Below, piece by piece: positions 27,601 through 35,715 of a stretch of 64,000 bases of DNA. Made by a program: the position numbers and the translations under genes. The stretch's first letter is position 1, and every line of letters starts with the position of its first letter. Under the pieces are notes generated by a model. It was not told where the DNA came from, did no database searches, and saw nothing but the letters and a program-made list of their open reading frames with translations. The stretch comes from Pelagibius sp. (GTDB taxonomy: Bacteria; Pseudomonadota; Alphaproteobacteria; Kiloniellales; Kiloniellaceae). The stretch is taken from assembly GCF_028281305.1 (NCBI RefSeq), contig NZ_JANQKD010000013.1:1-64000 (forward strand), read 5' to 3'.

Positions 27601-28363
27601 CGCCGCCAAATCAAGTTTCCTGGCAAACATGAGCCACGAGCTGCGCACGCCCTTAAATGCGATCATCGGCTTTGCCGACATGATCGGCGCGGAGACTTTC
27701 GGAGCTCACAGCAGCGACAAGTACTCCGAGTACGGCCGCGACATCAGCAATGCCGCGGACCATCTGCTGCGCATGATCAACCACATCCTCGACCTCTCGA
27801 AGATCGAATCCGGTCAGCTGCAACTGGAGGAGAAGCTGATCGACATCGCCGACTGCCAGCGCTCGGTCTTCAAGCTCTTCGAGCAGGGGGCGAAGACCAA
27901 TCACGTCAGGCTGGAGTGCCGTGTATCCAGAAACCTGCCGCGGCTGCTGGCCGACGAGGGAGCCATCAACCAGATTCTGATGAACCTCATCGGCAACGCG
28001 ATCAAGTTCACCGGTGAGGAAGGCACGGTCACCTGCAGCGCCAGGATCGAGAAGTCCAACGGCTCCTTGACGCTGGAAGTCGCCGACGACGGCATCGGCA
28101 TCGCCAAAGAGGATCTGGAGCGTATCAGCGAGCCTTTCGCCCAGGTGCGCTCGACTCTGACCAGCAACAACTCAGGCGTCGGCCTTGGGCTCTCGCTCGT
28201 GCACGGCCTCGCCCGGCAGCATCAGGCAAAGGTCGATATTCACAGCGACCTCGGCCAGGGAACGCGCGTGGTGCTGACTTTCCCCCGTTCACGGGTCAGA
28301 AGACGCCCCGCCAGAAGGCCCAGATCCGCCGCGGTGCGGGCCCAGGCCATGGCCGGGAAGTAA
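24638..28363 (+). CDS. CheB-CheR-PAS hybrid sensor histidine kinase (copy 2)
   Basis: 1241 residues from ATG 24638 (an in-frame GTG at 24632 is equally possible; no ribosome site decides). Same domain order as copy 1: CheB (GIGASAGGLEAL, AQHLSPSHR, SGTGSDGARG), CheR (VWVPGCASGEEAYT), NEELQS coiled coil, two PAS-like regions, HisKA (SFLANMSHELRTPLNAIIGF) and HATPase (DDGIGIAKEDL, GVGLGLSLVHGL). The first ~720 residues and the last ~250 are near-identical to copy 1. The PAS-like middle (about 860-960) diverges most, which is where the sensed signal would differ. It is a tandem duplicate with conserved catalytic sites, so probably diversified in input rather than decayed. Confidence 0.9.
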   Translation: MQINKSAGVTIVGIGASAGGLEALREFVGNLVPGGNTCYVVAQHLSPSHRSMLMELLARETTLEVKEITRNQRPRADVIYITPPNRHVELQSGLLTVRKPKIRSGPQPSVDLLFASLALECEERAIGVVFSGTGSDGARGVQAIRAAGGITFAHDHTAKYNGMPNAAIATGCVDLVLPPAEVAARIPHLLEGNVRHVVLKEPEKASTSNTYADICAVIRTHTNIDFTNYRSSTILRRLSRRMNLLHLANLESYLALLGRDPGEIERLVRELLIGVTSFFRDTSVWERLEETVDKLVQSKEGADSIRVWVPGCASGEEAYTIAVLFAEAMRKLNKRVKVQIFASDLDAEALMVGRRGIYPSAAAEQVDPKLLRRYFTPLASEFSVKQPIREMIVFSRHNLVQDPPFSRIDLISCRNLFIYFTPDLQRRILERFHYALNPSGTLLLGKSEAIAEPSELFELVDRSHKLFKATVTVASPFRPSAFTPLKHTAASPASKLLKNPRSREDRANEVVAKIFGPPTVIVNSDDKPVHISGAVKPYLTVPTGSSEFDVFSLVEEDLRAELRALLLRCRREEVVVRSRVHTGEHQGDRWQYRIVIHPHNDDETDEKLSIVAFMTVRALLEEAEESVDEIEQQDQVRELEHELLAMREHLHTMVSELETSNEELQSLNEELQSSNEELQSANEELETSNEELQSTNEELTTVNEEIVVKSDALNEANSFQSSILESISNAVIVTDQNLRVQRYNAAAQKTFKLDEHSVGEPLALIKTRFRIPDLRPLVEEVIRGGTPRSKAIRSRQNDRYFDLVVQPCMNDQHGIIGAVLVLNDVSRLAKANAKLRRSRGELAEAMELRSAILDTTPAQIAVLDRVGTIIVVNEAWRDFSRGNGGVDLSFGVGTNYLQICEGVMVDGESEADEVSVKLRDVLAGRLKYAEVRYACHSPTEKRWFKCIMRGAEAENEQMGALIMHINITSEVMLEESMAVARRMAEEASAAKSSFLANMSHELRTPLNAIIGFADMIGAETFGAHSSDKYSEYGRDISNAADHLLRMINHILDLSKIESGQLQLEEKLIDIADCQRSVFKLFEQGAKTNHVRLECRVSRNLPRLLADEGAINQILMNLIGNAIKFTGEEGTVTCSARIEKSNGSLTLEVADDGIGIAKEDLERISEPFAQVRSTLTSNNSGVGLGLSLVHGLARQHQAKVDIHSDLGQGTRVVLTFPRSRVRRRPARRPRSAAVRAQAMAGK

Positions 28364-28410
28364 GCCCCGCCATCCGGTCTGGCGCTCAACCGGGCCCGGG
28401 CTCTGAAATC

Positions 28411-29382
28411 TCATTCTTTCTGGCGGATGGCGCGCGGATCGAGCGCGTCCTGCAGGCCGTCGCCCAGGAAGTTGAAGGCAATGACCGTCAGGAAGATCAG
28501 CAGGCCCGGGTAGATCGCCAGCACCGGAGCATCCCAGATGAGTTCCTGCGCGTTGGTCAGCATGTTGCCCCAGGAGGGCAGCGGCGGCTGAATGCCGAGG
28601 CCGAGAAAGCTCAGAACCGATTCCAGCAGGATGATGCCGCCGATGGACAGCGTCGTTGCGACGATGATGGGCGAGACCACGTTGGGCAGAATATGCACCA
28701 GCATAACCCGCGGACCCGAGGCGCCGAGCGCTTCCGCAGCGCGCACGAACTCGCGTGCTTTCATCGAGAGCGTTGCCCCGCGCACGAGACGGGCCACCGT
28801 TGTCCAGCCGACCAGGGCGATCAGGAAGACGATGCGATAGATCGAAATGGTCTCGGAGTTTGCCAGATCCTGAGGCAGGCCGAGCTTGGTAAGGTCGACC
28901 ACCGCCAGGATGATCAGCAGCGGCAGGATCGGCAGGGCGATGACGCCATCGGTGAAGCGCATCAGCAGGGCGTCCAGGCGCCCGCCGTAATAGCCGGCGG
29001 TGATGCCCAGCAGCGTCCCGATGATGGCCGCGCCGACCGCCGCGGCAAGGCCCACCACCAGCGAGACCTGGCCGCCGTAGAGCAGGCGCACCAGCGTGTC
29101 ACGCCCCAGCTCGTCGGTGCCCAGCGGATGCTGCGGCGAAGGCGGCTGCTTGGCGTTGAAAAGGTCGACCAGGTTGCCGTCGACGCCAAGCCAGGCTTCC
29201 ACCAGCGGCGCGGCGGCCGAAAGCAGACCCAGGAAAACGAGGAATGCGAGGCTTGCGACGGCGATGCGATGACGCAGGAAGCGCTGCAGAAACGTCTGCC
29301 GCGCGGTCAGCGACCCGCCGGCGGCCAGGGCGGCTTCGGCGGCCAGCAGGGGCGCCCCCGGACTGTCGCTGTTGCGGCTCAT
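28411..29382 (-). CDS. Peptide-type ABC transporter permease (DppC-like)
   Basis: 323 residues. Cytosolic leader, first span IAVASLAFLVFLGLLSAAAPL, then the DppC signature HPLGTDELGRDTLVRLLYGGQVSL. The EAA loop is EFVRAAEALGASGPRVMLVH, and the last span ends FNFLGDGLQDALDPR. Its start overlaps the stop of the DppB-like gene by 4 nt (ATGA), so they are coupled. The operon order on the minus strand is binding protein, DppB-like, DppC-like, and no ATPase gene follows, so ATPases must be shared from another locus. Confidence 0.92.
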   Translation of the reverse strand: MSRNSDSPGAPLLAAEAALAAGGSLTARQTFLQRFLRHRIAVASLAFLVFLGLLSAAAPLVEAWLGVDGNLVDLFNAKQPPSPQHPLGTDELGRDTLVRLLYGGQVSLVVGLAAAVGAAIIGTLLGITAGYYGGRLDALLMRFTDGVIALPILPLLIILAVVDLTKLGLPQDLANSETISIYRIVFLIALVGWTTVARLVRGATLSMKAREFVRAAEALGASGPRVMLVHILPNVVSPIIVATTLSIGGIILLESVLSFLGLGIQPPLPSWGNMLTNAQELIWDAPVLAIYPGLLIFLTVIAFNFLGDGLQDALDPRAIRQKE

Positions 29383-30326
29383 TGATAGGAGATCCTCGGG
29401 TCCAGCCAGGTGTAGGCCAGGTCGGCCAGCAGGTTGGCCAGCAGGGTTGTCAGGGTCGCGAAGAGCAGGCCCACCAGGGCCACGTTGTAGTCGTTGCCCA
29501 CGACGGAGTCGTAGATGGTCTTGCCCATGCCGAGGTAGGCGAAGATGGTCTCCGTGATCAGGGCGCCTGAGAAGAGATTGCCCATCTGCAGGGCGAGAAT
29601 GGTGGCCACCGGGATCATGGCGTTGCGCAGCACATGGCCGACCACGATCTGCCGGCCGCTGAGCCCCTTGGCGCGGGCGGTGCGCACATAGTCCTGGCGC
29701 AGCGCCTCGATGGCGGCGGCCCGCATGAAGCGGATGATGCCGCCCACCGTCGCAATGGTCAGCGCCAGCACCGGCAGAACCAGAAAGCGCAGGTCGGACC
29801 AGAAGTTGCGACCGTCGCCCATCCCGCCGGCGGGAAGCCAGCCGAGCGTGACGGCAAAGAGGATGATCAGCAGGATGGCGAGCCAGAAGGGCGGCACCGA
29901 GATCCCGGCAAAGGCCAGCAGGTTGATGGCGTGGTCGGTCAGGCTCTGTGGGCGCGTCGCGGCATAGATGCCGGCAGGCAGGGCGATGAGGAGAGCCAGG
30001 AACAGGCTGAGGCCCATCAGCACGATGGTGTTGCCGAGGCGCGGTATCAGGATGTCGAGCGTCGGCTGGTTGTAGAGTCGCGAGTAGCCGAATTCGCCCT
30101 GCAGGGCCGCGCCGAGCCAGGTGAGGTAGCGGTCGGTGATCGGGCGGTCGAGGCCGTAGAGCGCGCGCAGCCGCGCCGCATCCTCCGGCGTCATCTCCGG
30201 ATCGGAGAAGATCATGATGTCGATCGGATCGCCCGGCATAAGCCCCAGCAGGGCGAAGATCACGAAAGACATGATCGCCAGAACGATCAGCGATTCCGTC
30301 AGGCGGCGGGCCAGGTAGGACAGCAT
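29379..30326 (-). CDS. Peptide-type ABC transporter permease (DppB-like)
   Basis: 315 residues, about six spans. N-terminal YLARRLTESLIVLAIMSFVIF is the DppB first span. The periplasmic LYGLDRPITDRYLTWLGAAL and the EAA loop DYVRTARAKGLSGRQIVVGH are typical. It starts 17 nt after the binding-protein stop and overlaps the DppC-like gene. It pairs with that subunit in the inner membrane. Confidence 0.93.
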   Translation of the reverse strand: MLSYLARRLTESLIVLAIMSFVIFALLGLMPGDPIDIMIFSDPEMTPEDAARLRALYGLDRPITDRYLTWLGAALQGEFGYSRLYNQPTLDILIPRLGNTIVLMGLSLFLALLIALPAGIYAATRPQSLTDHAINLLAFAGISVPPFWLAILLIILFAVTLGWLPAGGMGDGRNFWSDLRFLVLPVLALTIATVGGIIRFMRAAAIEALRQDYVRTARAKGLSGRQIVVGHVLRNAMIPVATILALQMGNLFSGALITETIFAYLGMGKTIYDSVVGNDYNVALVGLLFATLTTLLANLLADLAYTWLDPRISYQ

Positions 30327-30343
30327 GGCTGTTCAGCCCGTCT

Positions 30344-32038
30344 TCAACGCCCTTCCACCGTCCAGTCCTCGACCCAGAGGGAGGAAGAGGCCATCTGGCC
30401 CGTCGGGCGCAGACCTTTCAGCCACTTCGGCAGCACATAGGCGTTGGCGCGCCAGTAGAGCGAAATCACCGGCACCTCTTCGGCATAGATCTGCTGGACT
30501 CTTGCCCACATCTCCTTGCGTTTGGTGCGGTCGAGTTCCACGCCGATGGCGTCGATCAGCTCGTCCATCTCCGCGTTGCGGAAGCCGGTGTAGTTCTGGC
30601 CGGACCAGCCGTTCTCTTCCGCCGGGATCTCTTCGGAGTGCAGCGTGGTGCGCGGCACGTGCTCCGGTCCCTTGCCCCAGGCGAACATGGCAAGCCCGGT
30701 GAAGCGGCGATGATGTACGGTCTCCCCGAAGAAGGCGCGCGGCGGTTCGTTGCGCACGCGCATGTCGATCCCGGCCTGCTTCCACTGACTTTGCAGCACC
30801 TGCTGGACCAGCTCGCGGATGCGGTTGCCTGCAGTCGTCATGAACTCCAGGCGCAGCGGCTCGCCGGCCGCATTGTGGCGGACGCCGTCGCGCATCTCGC
30901 TCCAGCCCGCCTCGTCCAGCAGGGCGGCGGCTTTCTGCGGGTCGTGGCTGTACTTCTTGATGTCCGGATAATGGACCCAGTCCAGCGGCGAGACGCCCGA
31001 GTGCGCGACCGGCTGGCGGCCTTCGAAGAGGCGTTCGCTGATGGCCTCCCGGTCGATGGCGTAGACCAATGCCTGGCGCACCCGCTTGTCCTGCAGGATC
31101 GGGTTTTCGAGCATCAGGTCGATGTGTTCGTAGAGCAGCCCGGGTTCGTAGATGATCTGGTAGTCCTCGCCGTTGCGCTTTTCGAAAGCCAGGGCCTGAT
31201 CGAGCGTCAGGCCTAGCTCGCCGGAGATCATGTCAATGTTGCCGGACAGCAGGTTGGCCTCCAGCGCCGTCGTCTTTTCGATGGTGAGCAGGGTGATGCG
31301 GTCGAAGGTCGGGCGCTTGCCCCACCAGGTCTCGTTGCGCTCCAGGACGATGCGCGAGCCGGGGATCGCCTCGACGATGCGGTAGGGGCCGAAGGCGAGG
31401 CCCGGGTTGGTCGGGTCGTTGTCGAAGGCGGTGCGGTTCCGGTAGTCCTCCGGCGCGGTGTCGAAGATCGGCTCCTCGATGTGGGCCGGCAGCAGCCGGA
31501 AGTCGTTGATGGCGGCATACTCGAAGGAGATGCGGTCGACGTGCATGACGAAGGTCTTGTCGTCGATGACGTCGATGGAAAGGATGCGGCGGTAAAGCTC
31601 CAGGCTGCCGACGCCGGACTTCTCGTGCCGCCCCACCTTGTAGGTGAACAGCACGTCCCGGGTAGTAATCGGCGTGCCGTCGCCCCAGGTCGCCTCCGGC
31701 TGGATGGTGTAGGTGAGGGCGATGCCCTGCCCGTCTCCTGCGCCCTCAACGCCCTCCGGCAGGGCCTCGGGAACGGCGGTGCCGGCCTCGATGGACGGCA
31801 GTTCGACGCAGAGCATGCAGATAAGCTGCCATTCGTGGTCGTAGACCGTCATCGGCCGCTGGGTCATCGACATGATGTAGGACTTGGCGACCGAGGCTTC
31901 CCTGCTGGGATGCAGGGTCGTGGGGTATTGCGATATGCCGATGCGCAGTTCCTCGGCTGCGGCGGGCAGCGGCCCTGTAAAGGCGGTGGAGAGACTTCCC
32001 GCAAGTGCCAGGACGACGGCCAGCAACAGCTTTCGCAT
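30344..32038 (-). CDS. Peptide-type ABC transporter substrate-binding protein (family 5)
   Basis: 564 residues. The ATG at 32038 has AAAGGGG upstream; a TTG two codons earlier is less likely. A signal peptide (KLLLAVVLALAGSLSTAFTG, cleavage near AAAEE) precedes ELRIGISQYPTTLHPS, the first strand of DppA/OppA-type binding proteins. Later segments such as WGDGTPITTRDVLFTYKV and DKRVRQALVYAIDREAI are family hallmarks. The large size fits an oligopeptide or complex-ligand binder. The mature N-terminus and low similarity to the other binding protein (10156) suggest a different ligand. Confidence 0.92.
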   Translation of the reverse strand: MRKLLLAVVLALAGSLSTAFTGPLPAAAEELRIGISQYPTTLHPSREASVAKSYIMSMTQRPMTVYDHEWQLICMLCVELPSIEAGTAVPEALPEGVEGAGDGQGIALTYTIQPEATWGDGTPITTRDVLFTYKVGRHEKSGVGSLELYRRILSIDVIDDKTFVMHVDRISFEYAAINDFRLLPAHIEEPIFDTAPEDYRNRTAFDNDPTNPGLAFGPYRIVEAIPGSRIVLERNETWWGKRPTFDRITLLTIEKTTALEANLLSGNIDMISGELGLTLDQALAFEKRNGEDYQIIYEPGLLYEHIDLMLENPILQDKRVRQALVYAIDREAISERLFEGRQPVAHSGVSPLDWVHYPDIKKYSHDPQKAAALLDEAGWSEMRDGVRHNAAGEPLRLEFMTTAGNRIRELVQQVLQSQWKQAGIDMRVRNEPPRAFFGETVHHRRFTGLAMFAWGKGPEHVPRTTLHSEEIPAEENGWSGQNYTGFRNAEMDELIDAIGVELDRTKRKEMWARVQQIYAEEVPVISLYWRANAYVLPKWLKGLRPTGQMASSSLWVEDWTVEGR

Positions 32039-32207
32039 CGGCAAACCCCTTTCGCATCCTACCCTGTCGGCGCTCCGGTCAGGCGCTTCACGCTGCCTGC
32101 TTCCGGGTGCTTCGGGCCAGTCTATCCGACCGCGGCCCCCAAGGCGAAGGCTTTGCGGGGTCGCGCACGGGGACGTGAAAGGCGCCGAAAGGCCCGCCGG
32201 AACGGCC

Positions 32208-33191
32208 TTACATCCAGCCCTTCTCTTTGAAGTAGCGCGCCGCCCCCTCGTGCAAAGGGGCGGAGAGGCCGTCGCGCACCATCACTTCGGGCTGCAGGCG
32301 GGCGAAGGCCGGATGCATGGCGCGGAAACGCTCCAGGTTTTCGAAGATCGCTCTGGTGACGGCGTAGACGGTCTCCGCCGGCACCTGCGCCGAGGTCACG
32401 ACCGTGGCCTTGACGCCGAAGGTGGCGACATCGTTGGCGTTGCCGGCATAGAGCCCGCCGGGGACCGCCGTCATGGCGTAGTAGGGGTTGTCGTCGACCA
32501 GTTTCTGGATCTGCCGTCCGGACACCTCGGCAATCACCGCATCGCAGAGCCGCACGGCCTGGGCGACCGAGTCGTTGGGATGGCCGACCGTATAGATCAT
32601 TGCCTGAATGCGGTCATGACAGAGCGCGAGCGACTGCTGGCTCGCCGGCAGTTCCTCGGCAAGGCTGAACGACGTCTTGCTCCAGTTCATCGCCTTCATC
32701 ACCACTTCCATGGTGCCGCGCTGGCCCGAGCCGGGGTTGCCGATGTTCACGCGCTTGCCGGCGAGATCACGCAGATGCTGAATCCCGGAATCGCGCCGGG
32801 CGACCACCGTAAAGGGCTCCCCGTGCACCGAGAAAACGGCGCGGAGATCGGAGTCGGCCTTGGCCTCGGCAAAGCGGCTGGTGCCGTTGACGGCGTGGAA
32901 TTGCCAGTCGGACTGGGCGACGGCAAACGCGATGGTGCCCTGGCGCACGGCTTCCAGGTTGGCGATCGACCCCGCCGTCGGTTCCGCGGTGCAGGTGATG
33001 CCGTGTTCGCTCTGCGTCTGGTTGATCAGGCGGCAGGCAGCACGGCCGACCTGGAAATAGACTCCGGCGCGGCTGCCGGTACCGATGGTCACCGTCTCCT
33101 CGGCTGCAGCCGTCGGTTCGCCGAACGAAACGACCGCGGCCAGGACGGCAAGTGGGAACAGCAGGCAAGGTAAACAGAGTCGTTGCGCCAT
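32208..33191 (-). CDS. TAXI-family TRAP transporter solute-binding protein
   Basis: 327 residues. A signal peptide (LCLPCLLFPLAVLAAVVSFG, cleavage near AAAEE) leads to VTIGTGSRAGVYFQVGRAAC, the TAXI signature strand. NIGNPGSGQRGTMEVVM and the C-terminal HPAFARLQPEVMVRDGLSAPLHEGA, quoted in parts, also fit. TAXI proteins catch small acids such as glutamate for a fused TRAP membrane protein. That membrane partner is not encoded nearby, so this is an orphan subunit in the window. Confidence 0.92.
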   Translation of the reverse strand: MAQRLCLPCLLFPLAVLAAVVSFGEPTAAAEETVTIGTGSRAGVYFQVGRAACRLINQTQSEHGITCTAEPTAGSIANLEAVRQGTIAFAVAQSDWQFHAVNGTSRFAEAKADSDLRAVFSVHGEPFTVVARRDSGIQHLRDLAGKRVNIGNPGSGQRGTMEVVMKAMNWSKTSFSLAEELPASQQSLALCHDRIQAMIYTVGHPNDSVAQAVRLCDAVIAEVSGRQIQKLVDDNPYYAMTAVPGGLYAGNANDVATFGVKATVVTSAQVPAETVYAVTRAIFENLERFRAMHPAFARLQPEVMVRDGLSAPLHEGAARYFKEKGWM

Positions 33192-33411
33192 TTGATCCTC
33201 CCCAGATTGGATAATCCAATACGGTCAGCGGCGGATCGGATGACGCCCAGCGGTCCTGAACGGTGGGTCACGTACGCCCTTGCGGCGGCAGTCCAAGGAC
33301 CTCTCGGCGCCGGAGATCCTGCAATTTTTCCTATTATCGTTTGAATACGGACAGTCTAGAGCATGTTCCGTGGCGGCTGAAGGGCGCTGTGCCGCGCGGC
33401 GTGAACCGGCT

Positions 33412-33972
33412 TCAGGCCATGGAGGCCTGGTCCCACGCGATGATGTCTTCGTAAATCGCGGAGAAGCGCTGGTCTTCGCGCCGTTCAAAGAGAGGATCTT
33501 CGATCGGTTTCAGTTGCGCGCCGATGGCCGCCCAGTCTTCCGGTTTGAGGCTGCGTTGGGCGGCTGGGAAGAAATGCTTCTCCTCCATCATGATGTGCCG
33601 GCGATAGGCACTCAGGAATTCGACAGCGACCTCCTGGATCGCGCTGCGTTCAATGGGAATGTCCTGTTCAACGGACTCGATGGCCGCGGCAAACTTGCGG
33701 GTTTTTTCAGCCAGAGCCGCGTGTTCCTCGCGCAGATCGCGCACACCCTCGAGAGCCCCGGGATTGCGCTCTTTCAGACGGTCGAAGATCAGGTCTTCCA
33801 GCGGATGATGATGAAGGTCCGGATAAGACAGGCAGTAGTACAGAATACCGTCCAGGATATCGAAATCCAGGGACCTGCCGTCTTCGAAGGCTGCCATCTG
33901 GCGCTCCAGGGCGTCCAGCAGCTTGGTGATCCGGGAGTGATCGTTGCGCAGGGATTCGATGACGCCGGCCAT
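33412..33972 (-). CDS. Hemerythrin-domain protein (di-iron)
   Basis: 186 residues from the ATG at 33972, with AGAGGTG upstream. The HHE-type ligands line up: His12 (NDHSRI), His54-His56 with Glu59 (HHHPLEDLIFD), His84 (REEHAAL), His126 with Glu130/131 (HIMMEEKHFF) and His133. Such proteins bind O2 or NO at a di-iron centre, or repair Fe-S clusters as YtfE/RIC does. The short C-terminal tail is not the RIC cysteine type. A perfect FNR/DNR-type box 88 nt upstream suggests induction at low oxygen or under nitric oxide, which fits that role. Confidence 0.9.
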   Translation of the reverse strand: MAGVIESLRNDHSRITKLLDALERQMAAFEDGRSLDFDILDGILYYCLSYPDLHHHPLEDLIFDRLKERNPGALEGVRDLREEHAALAEKTRKFAAAIESVEQDIPIERSAIQEVAVEFLSAYRRHIMMEEKHFFPAAQRSLKPEDWAAIGAQLKPIEDPLFERREDQRFSAIYEDIIAWDQASMA

Positions 33973-34306
33973 GGGTACACCTCTGCTTGAGAAGGCCGCT
34001 CTCACGAGAGGGCCCGGCAAGGGAGAGGCAAGGATAGGGGCCGCTCCGGCGCCCGGACATTGACCTGCGTCAAGCAGGCAGCGCAGGGGGGGCGCCGCAG
34101 ACGATGGCTCGTTTATGGCTCAGCGGTTCGATTACGATGGCTCGACTTTTCCCTTCGCCCGGCTCGGTGCGAAGTGATAGATTGCCGGCGCGGCGCGGTG
34201 GCTGCAGCGGCGTCCGTGGGTCATGAGGTTGCAGAAACGGCCTCTGACATCCGAACAAGGCAGCTGACACAAGTGCAGCTGAGACAAACGCAGTACGACT
34301 GGGGGA
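33973..34306. other. Divergent intergenic region with FNR-type box
   Basis: 334 nt between the hemerythrin gene and the PHB depolymerase gene. Apart from the FNR-type box at 34060-34073 I see no gene or strong structure. Confidence 0.5.
34060..34073. promoter_or_regulatory. FNR/DNR-type anaerobox
   Basis: TTGAC-CTGC-GTCAA is a perfect palindrome with the right N4 spacing for Crp/Fnr-family regulators (consensus TTGAY-N4-RTCAA). It lies 88 nt upstream of the hemerythrin start and about 235 nt from the depolymerase start. Confidence 0.7.
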
Positions 34307-35641
34307 GTGCCCGAAAGCGGCACGGCAACACTGGGGGCCACTGAAACCTTGCTTTACCATGCCTATGAGTTGACTCACGCTGCGGTGAGACCGCTGCGCA
34401 TGCAATCCGACGCGCTGCGCTATGCCTGCCGAAGCGCCTTCAGCCCTGTTGCCTACACACCCGTCGGCAAGGCGGTGGCTGCGGCCTGTGAGGTCTTCGA
34501 GAACGTGACACGGCGTTACGGCAAGCCGGAGTGGGGAATCGATGCTGTGGACATCGATGGCGAGGCGGTCGCCGTTGAGCCCCGCCTTGTTTACGGCAAG
34601 CTGTTCTGCGACCTGCTGCACTTCAAGCGGGACAAGCCGGCTGTTGCCGGACGCAAGGATCCCAAGGTGCTGATCGTGGCGCCGCTTTCCGGCCACTACG
34701 CCACCCTGCTGCGGGGCACAGTGAAAGCGATGATCCCGGAGCACGAGGTCTTCGTGACCGACTGGCGCGACGCCCGCTTCATGCCGCTTGCGTATGGGCG
34801 CTTCGATCTCGACGACTTCATCGACTATGTGATCGACTTCATCCGCTTCATCGGCCCGGACACCCATGTCATTGCCGTCTGCCAGCCTTCGGTGCCCGTG
34901 CTGGCAGCGGCCGCCGTGATGGCCGAGCAACGCGATCCGCTGCAACCCGCGTCGATGACATTGATCGGCGGACCGATCGATACCCGCCGCAACCCGACGG
35001 CGGTGAACGAACTTGCGGCTTCGCGGCCGCTGTCATGGTTCGAGCACACGGTCATCTCGCCGGTGCCGTTTCCCTGTCCCGGCGCCATGCGGCGCGTCTA
35101 TCCCGGCTTCGTTCAGCTGACGGGCTTCATGACCATGAACATGGAACGCCATCTGGATGCCCACGCCGACCTGTTCCGTCACCTGATCGAAGGGGACTGC
35201 GACTCGGTCGATCAGCACCAGCGCTTCTACGAGGAATACCTCTCGGTCATGGATCTGACGGCGGAGTTCTACCTGCAGACCATCGACACGGTGTTCCAGA
35301 AGCACGCGCTGCCGAACGGCACCATGTACCATCGCGGAAAGCCGGTCGACTGCCGCGCCATTCGCAACACGGCGCTGATGACCATCGAAGGGGAGCTGGA
35401 CGACATCTGTGGCCTCGGCCAGACCGAAGCCGCGCACGATCTTTGTCCGAACATCCCGGCTGCGGACCATCACCACTACGTGCAAGAGGGTGTCGGGCAC
35501 TACGGTGTCTTCAATGGACGGCGCTGGCGCGACGAGATTCAGCCGCGGCTGAAGAAGATGATTCGGGCAACCGGGCGTCGGCGCCGCGCCTCTTCTCGGC
35601 TTTCGGGCCGGCTTTCGGGCCGGCTTTCGGGAACGGCCTGA
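34307..35641 (+). CDS. phaZ: Intracellular polyhydroxyalkanoate (PHB) depolymerase
   Basis: 444 residues from GTG 34307; a TTG at 34349 with GGGGG upstream is a credible alternative, since the family usually begins near LLYHAYELTHAA. The enzyme mobilises stored PHB granules. The nucleophile is a cysteine, Cys192 in VIAVCQPSVPVLAA, as in PhaZ of Cupriavidus rather than a Ser lipase box. The acid lies in TIEGELDDICG and the base in EGVGHYGVFNGRRW. The gene ends in a 12-nt array that adds RLSG repeats to the C-terminus, absent from typical relatives. Confidence 0.93.
   Translation: MPESGTATLGATETLLYHAYELTHAAVRPLRMQSDALRYACRSAFSPVAYTPVGKAVAAACEVFENVTRRYGKPEWGIDAVDIDGEAVAVEPRLVYGKLFCDLLHFKRDKPAVAGRKDPKVLIVAPLSGHYATLLRGTVKAMIPEHEVFVTDWRDARFMPLAYGRFDLDDFIDYVIDFIRFIGPDTHVIAVCQPSVPVLAAAAVMAEQRDPLQPASMTLIGGPIDTRRNPTAVNELAASRPLSWFEHTVISPVPFPCPGAMRRVYPGFVQLTGFMTMNMERHLDAHADLFRHLIEGDCDSVDQHQRFYEEYLSVMDLTAEFYLQTIDTVFQKHALPNGTMYHRGKPVDCRAIRNTALMTIEGELDDICGLGQTEAAHDLCPNIPAADHHHYVQEGVGHYGVFNGRRWRDEIQPRLKKMIRATGRRRRASSRLSGRLSGRLSGTA
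35597..35632 (+). repeat. 12-nt tandem array at the depolymerase C-terminus
   Basis: Three copies of CGGCTTTCGGGC (last with a final A), in frame, encode repeated RLSG just before the stop. Confidence 0.9.
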
Positions 35642-35715
35642 GCGCCGGGCTCCCGGACCACCGCGTGGCTGTTTCAGAAGCGAACCGCGTTTAAGGCTGC
35701 GGGTGGGCCGCCGCG

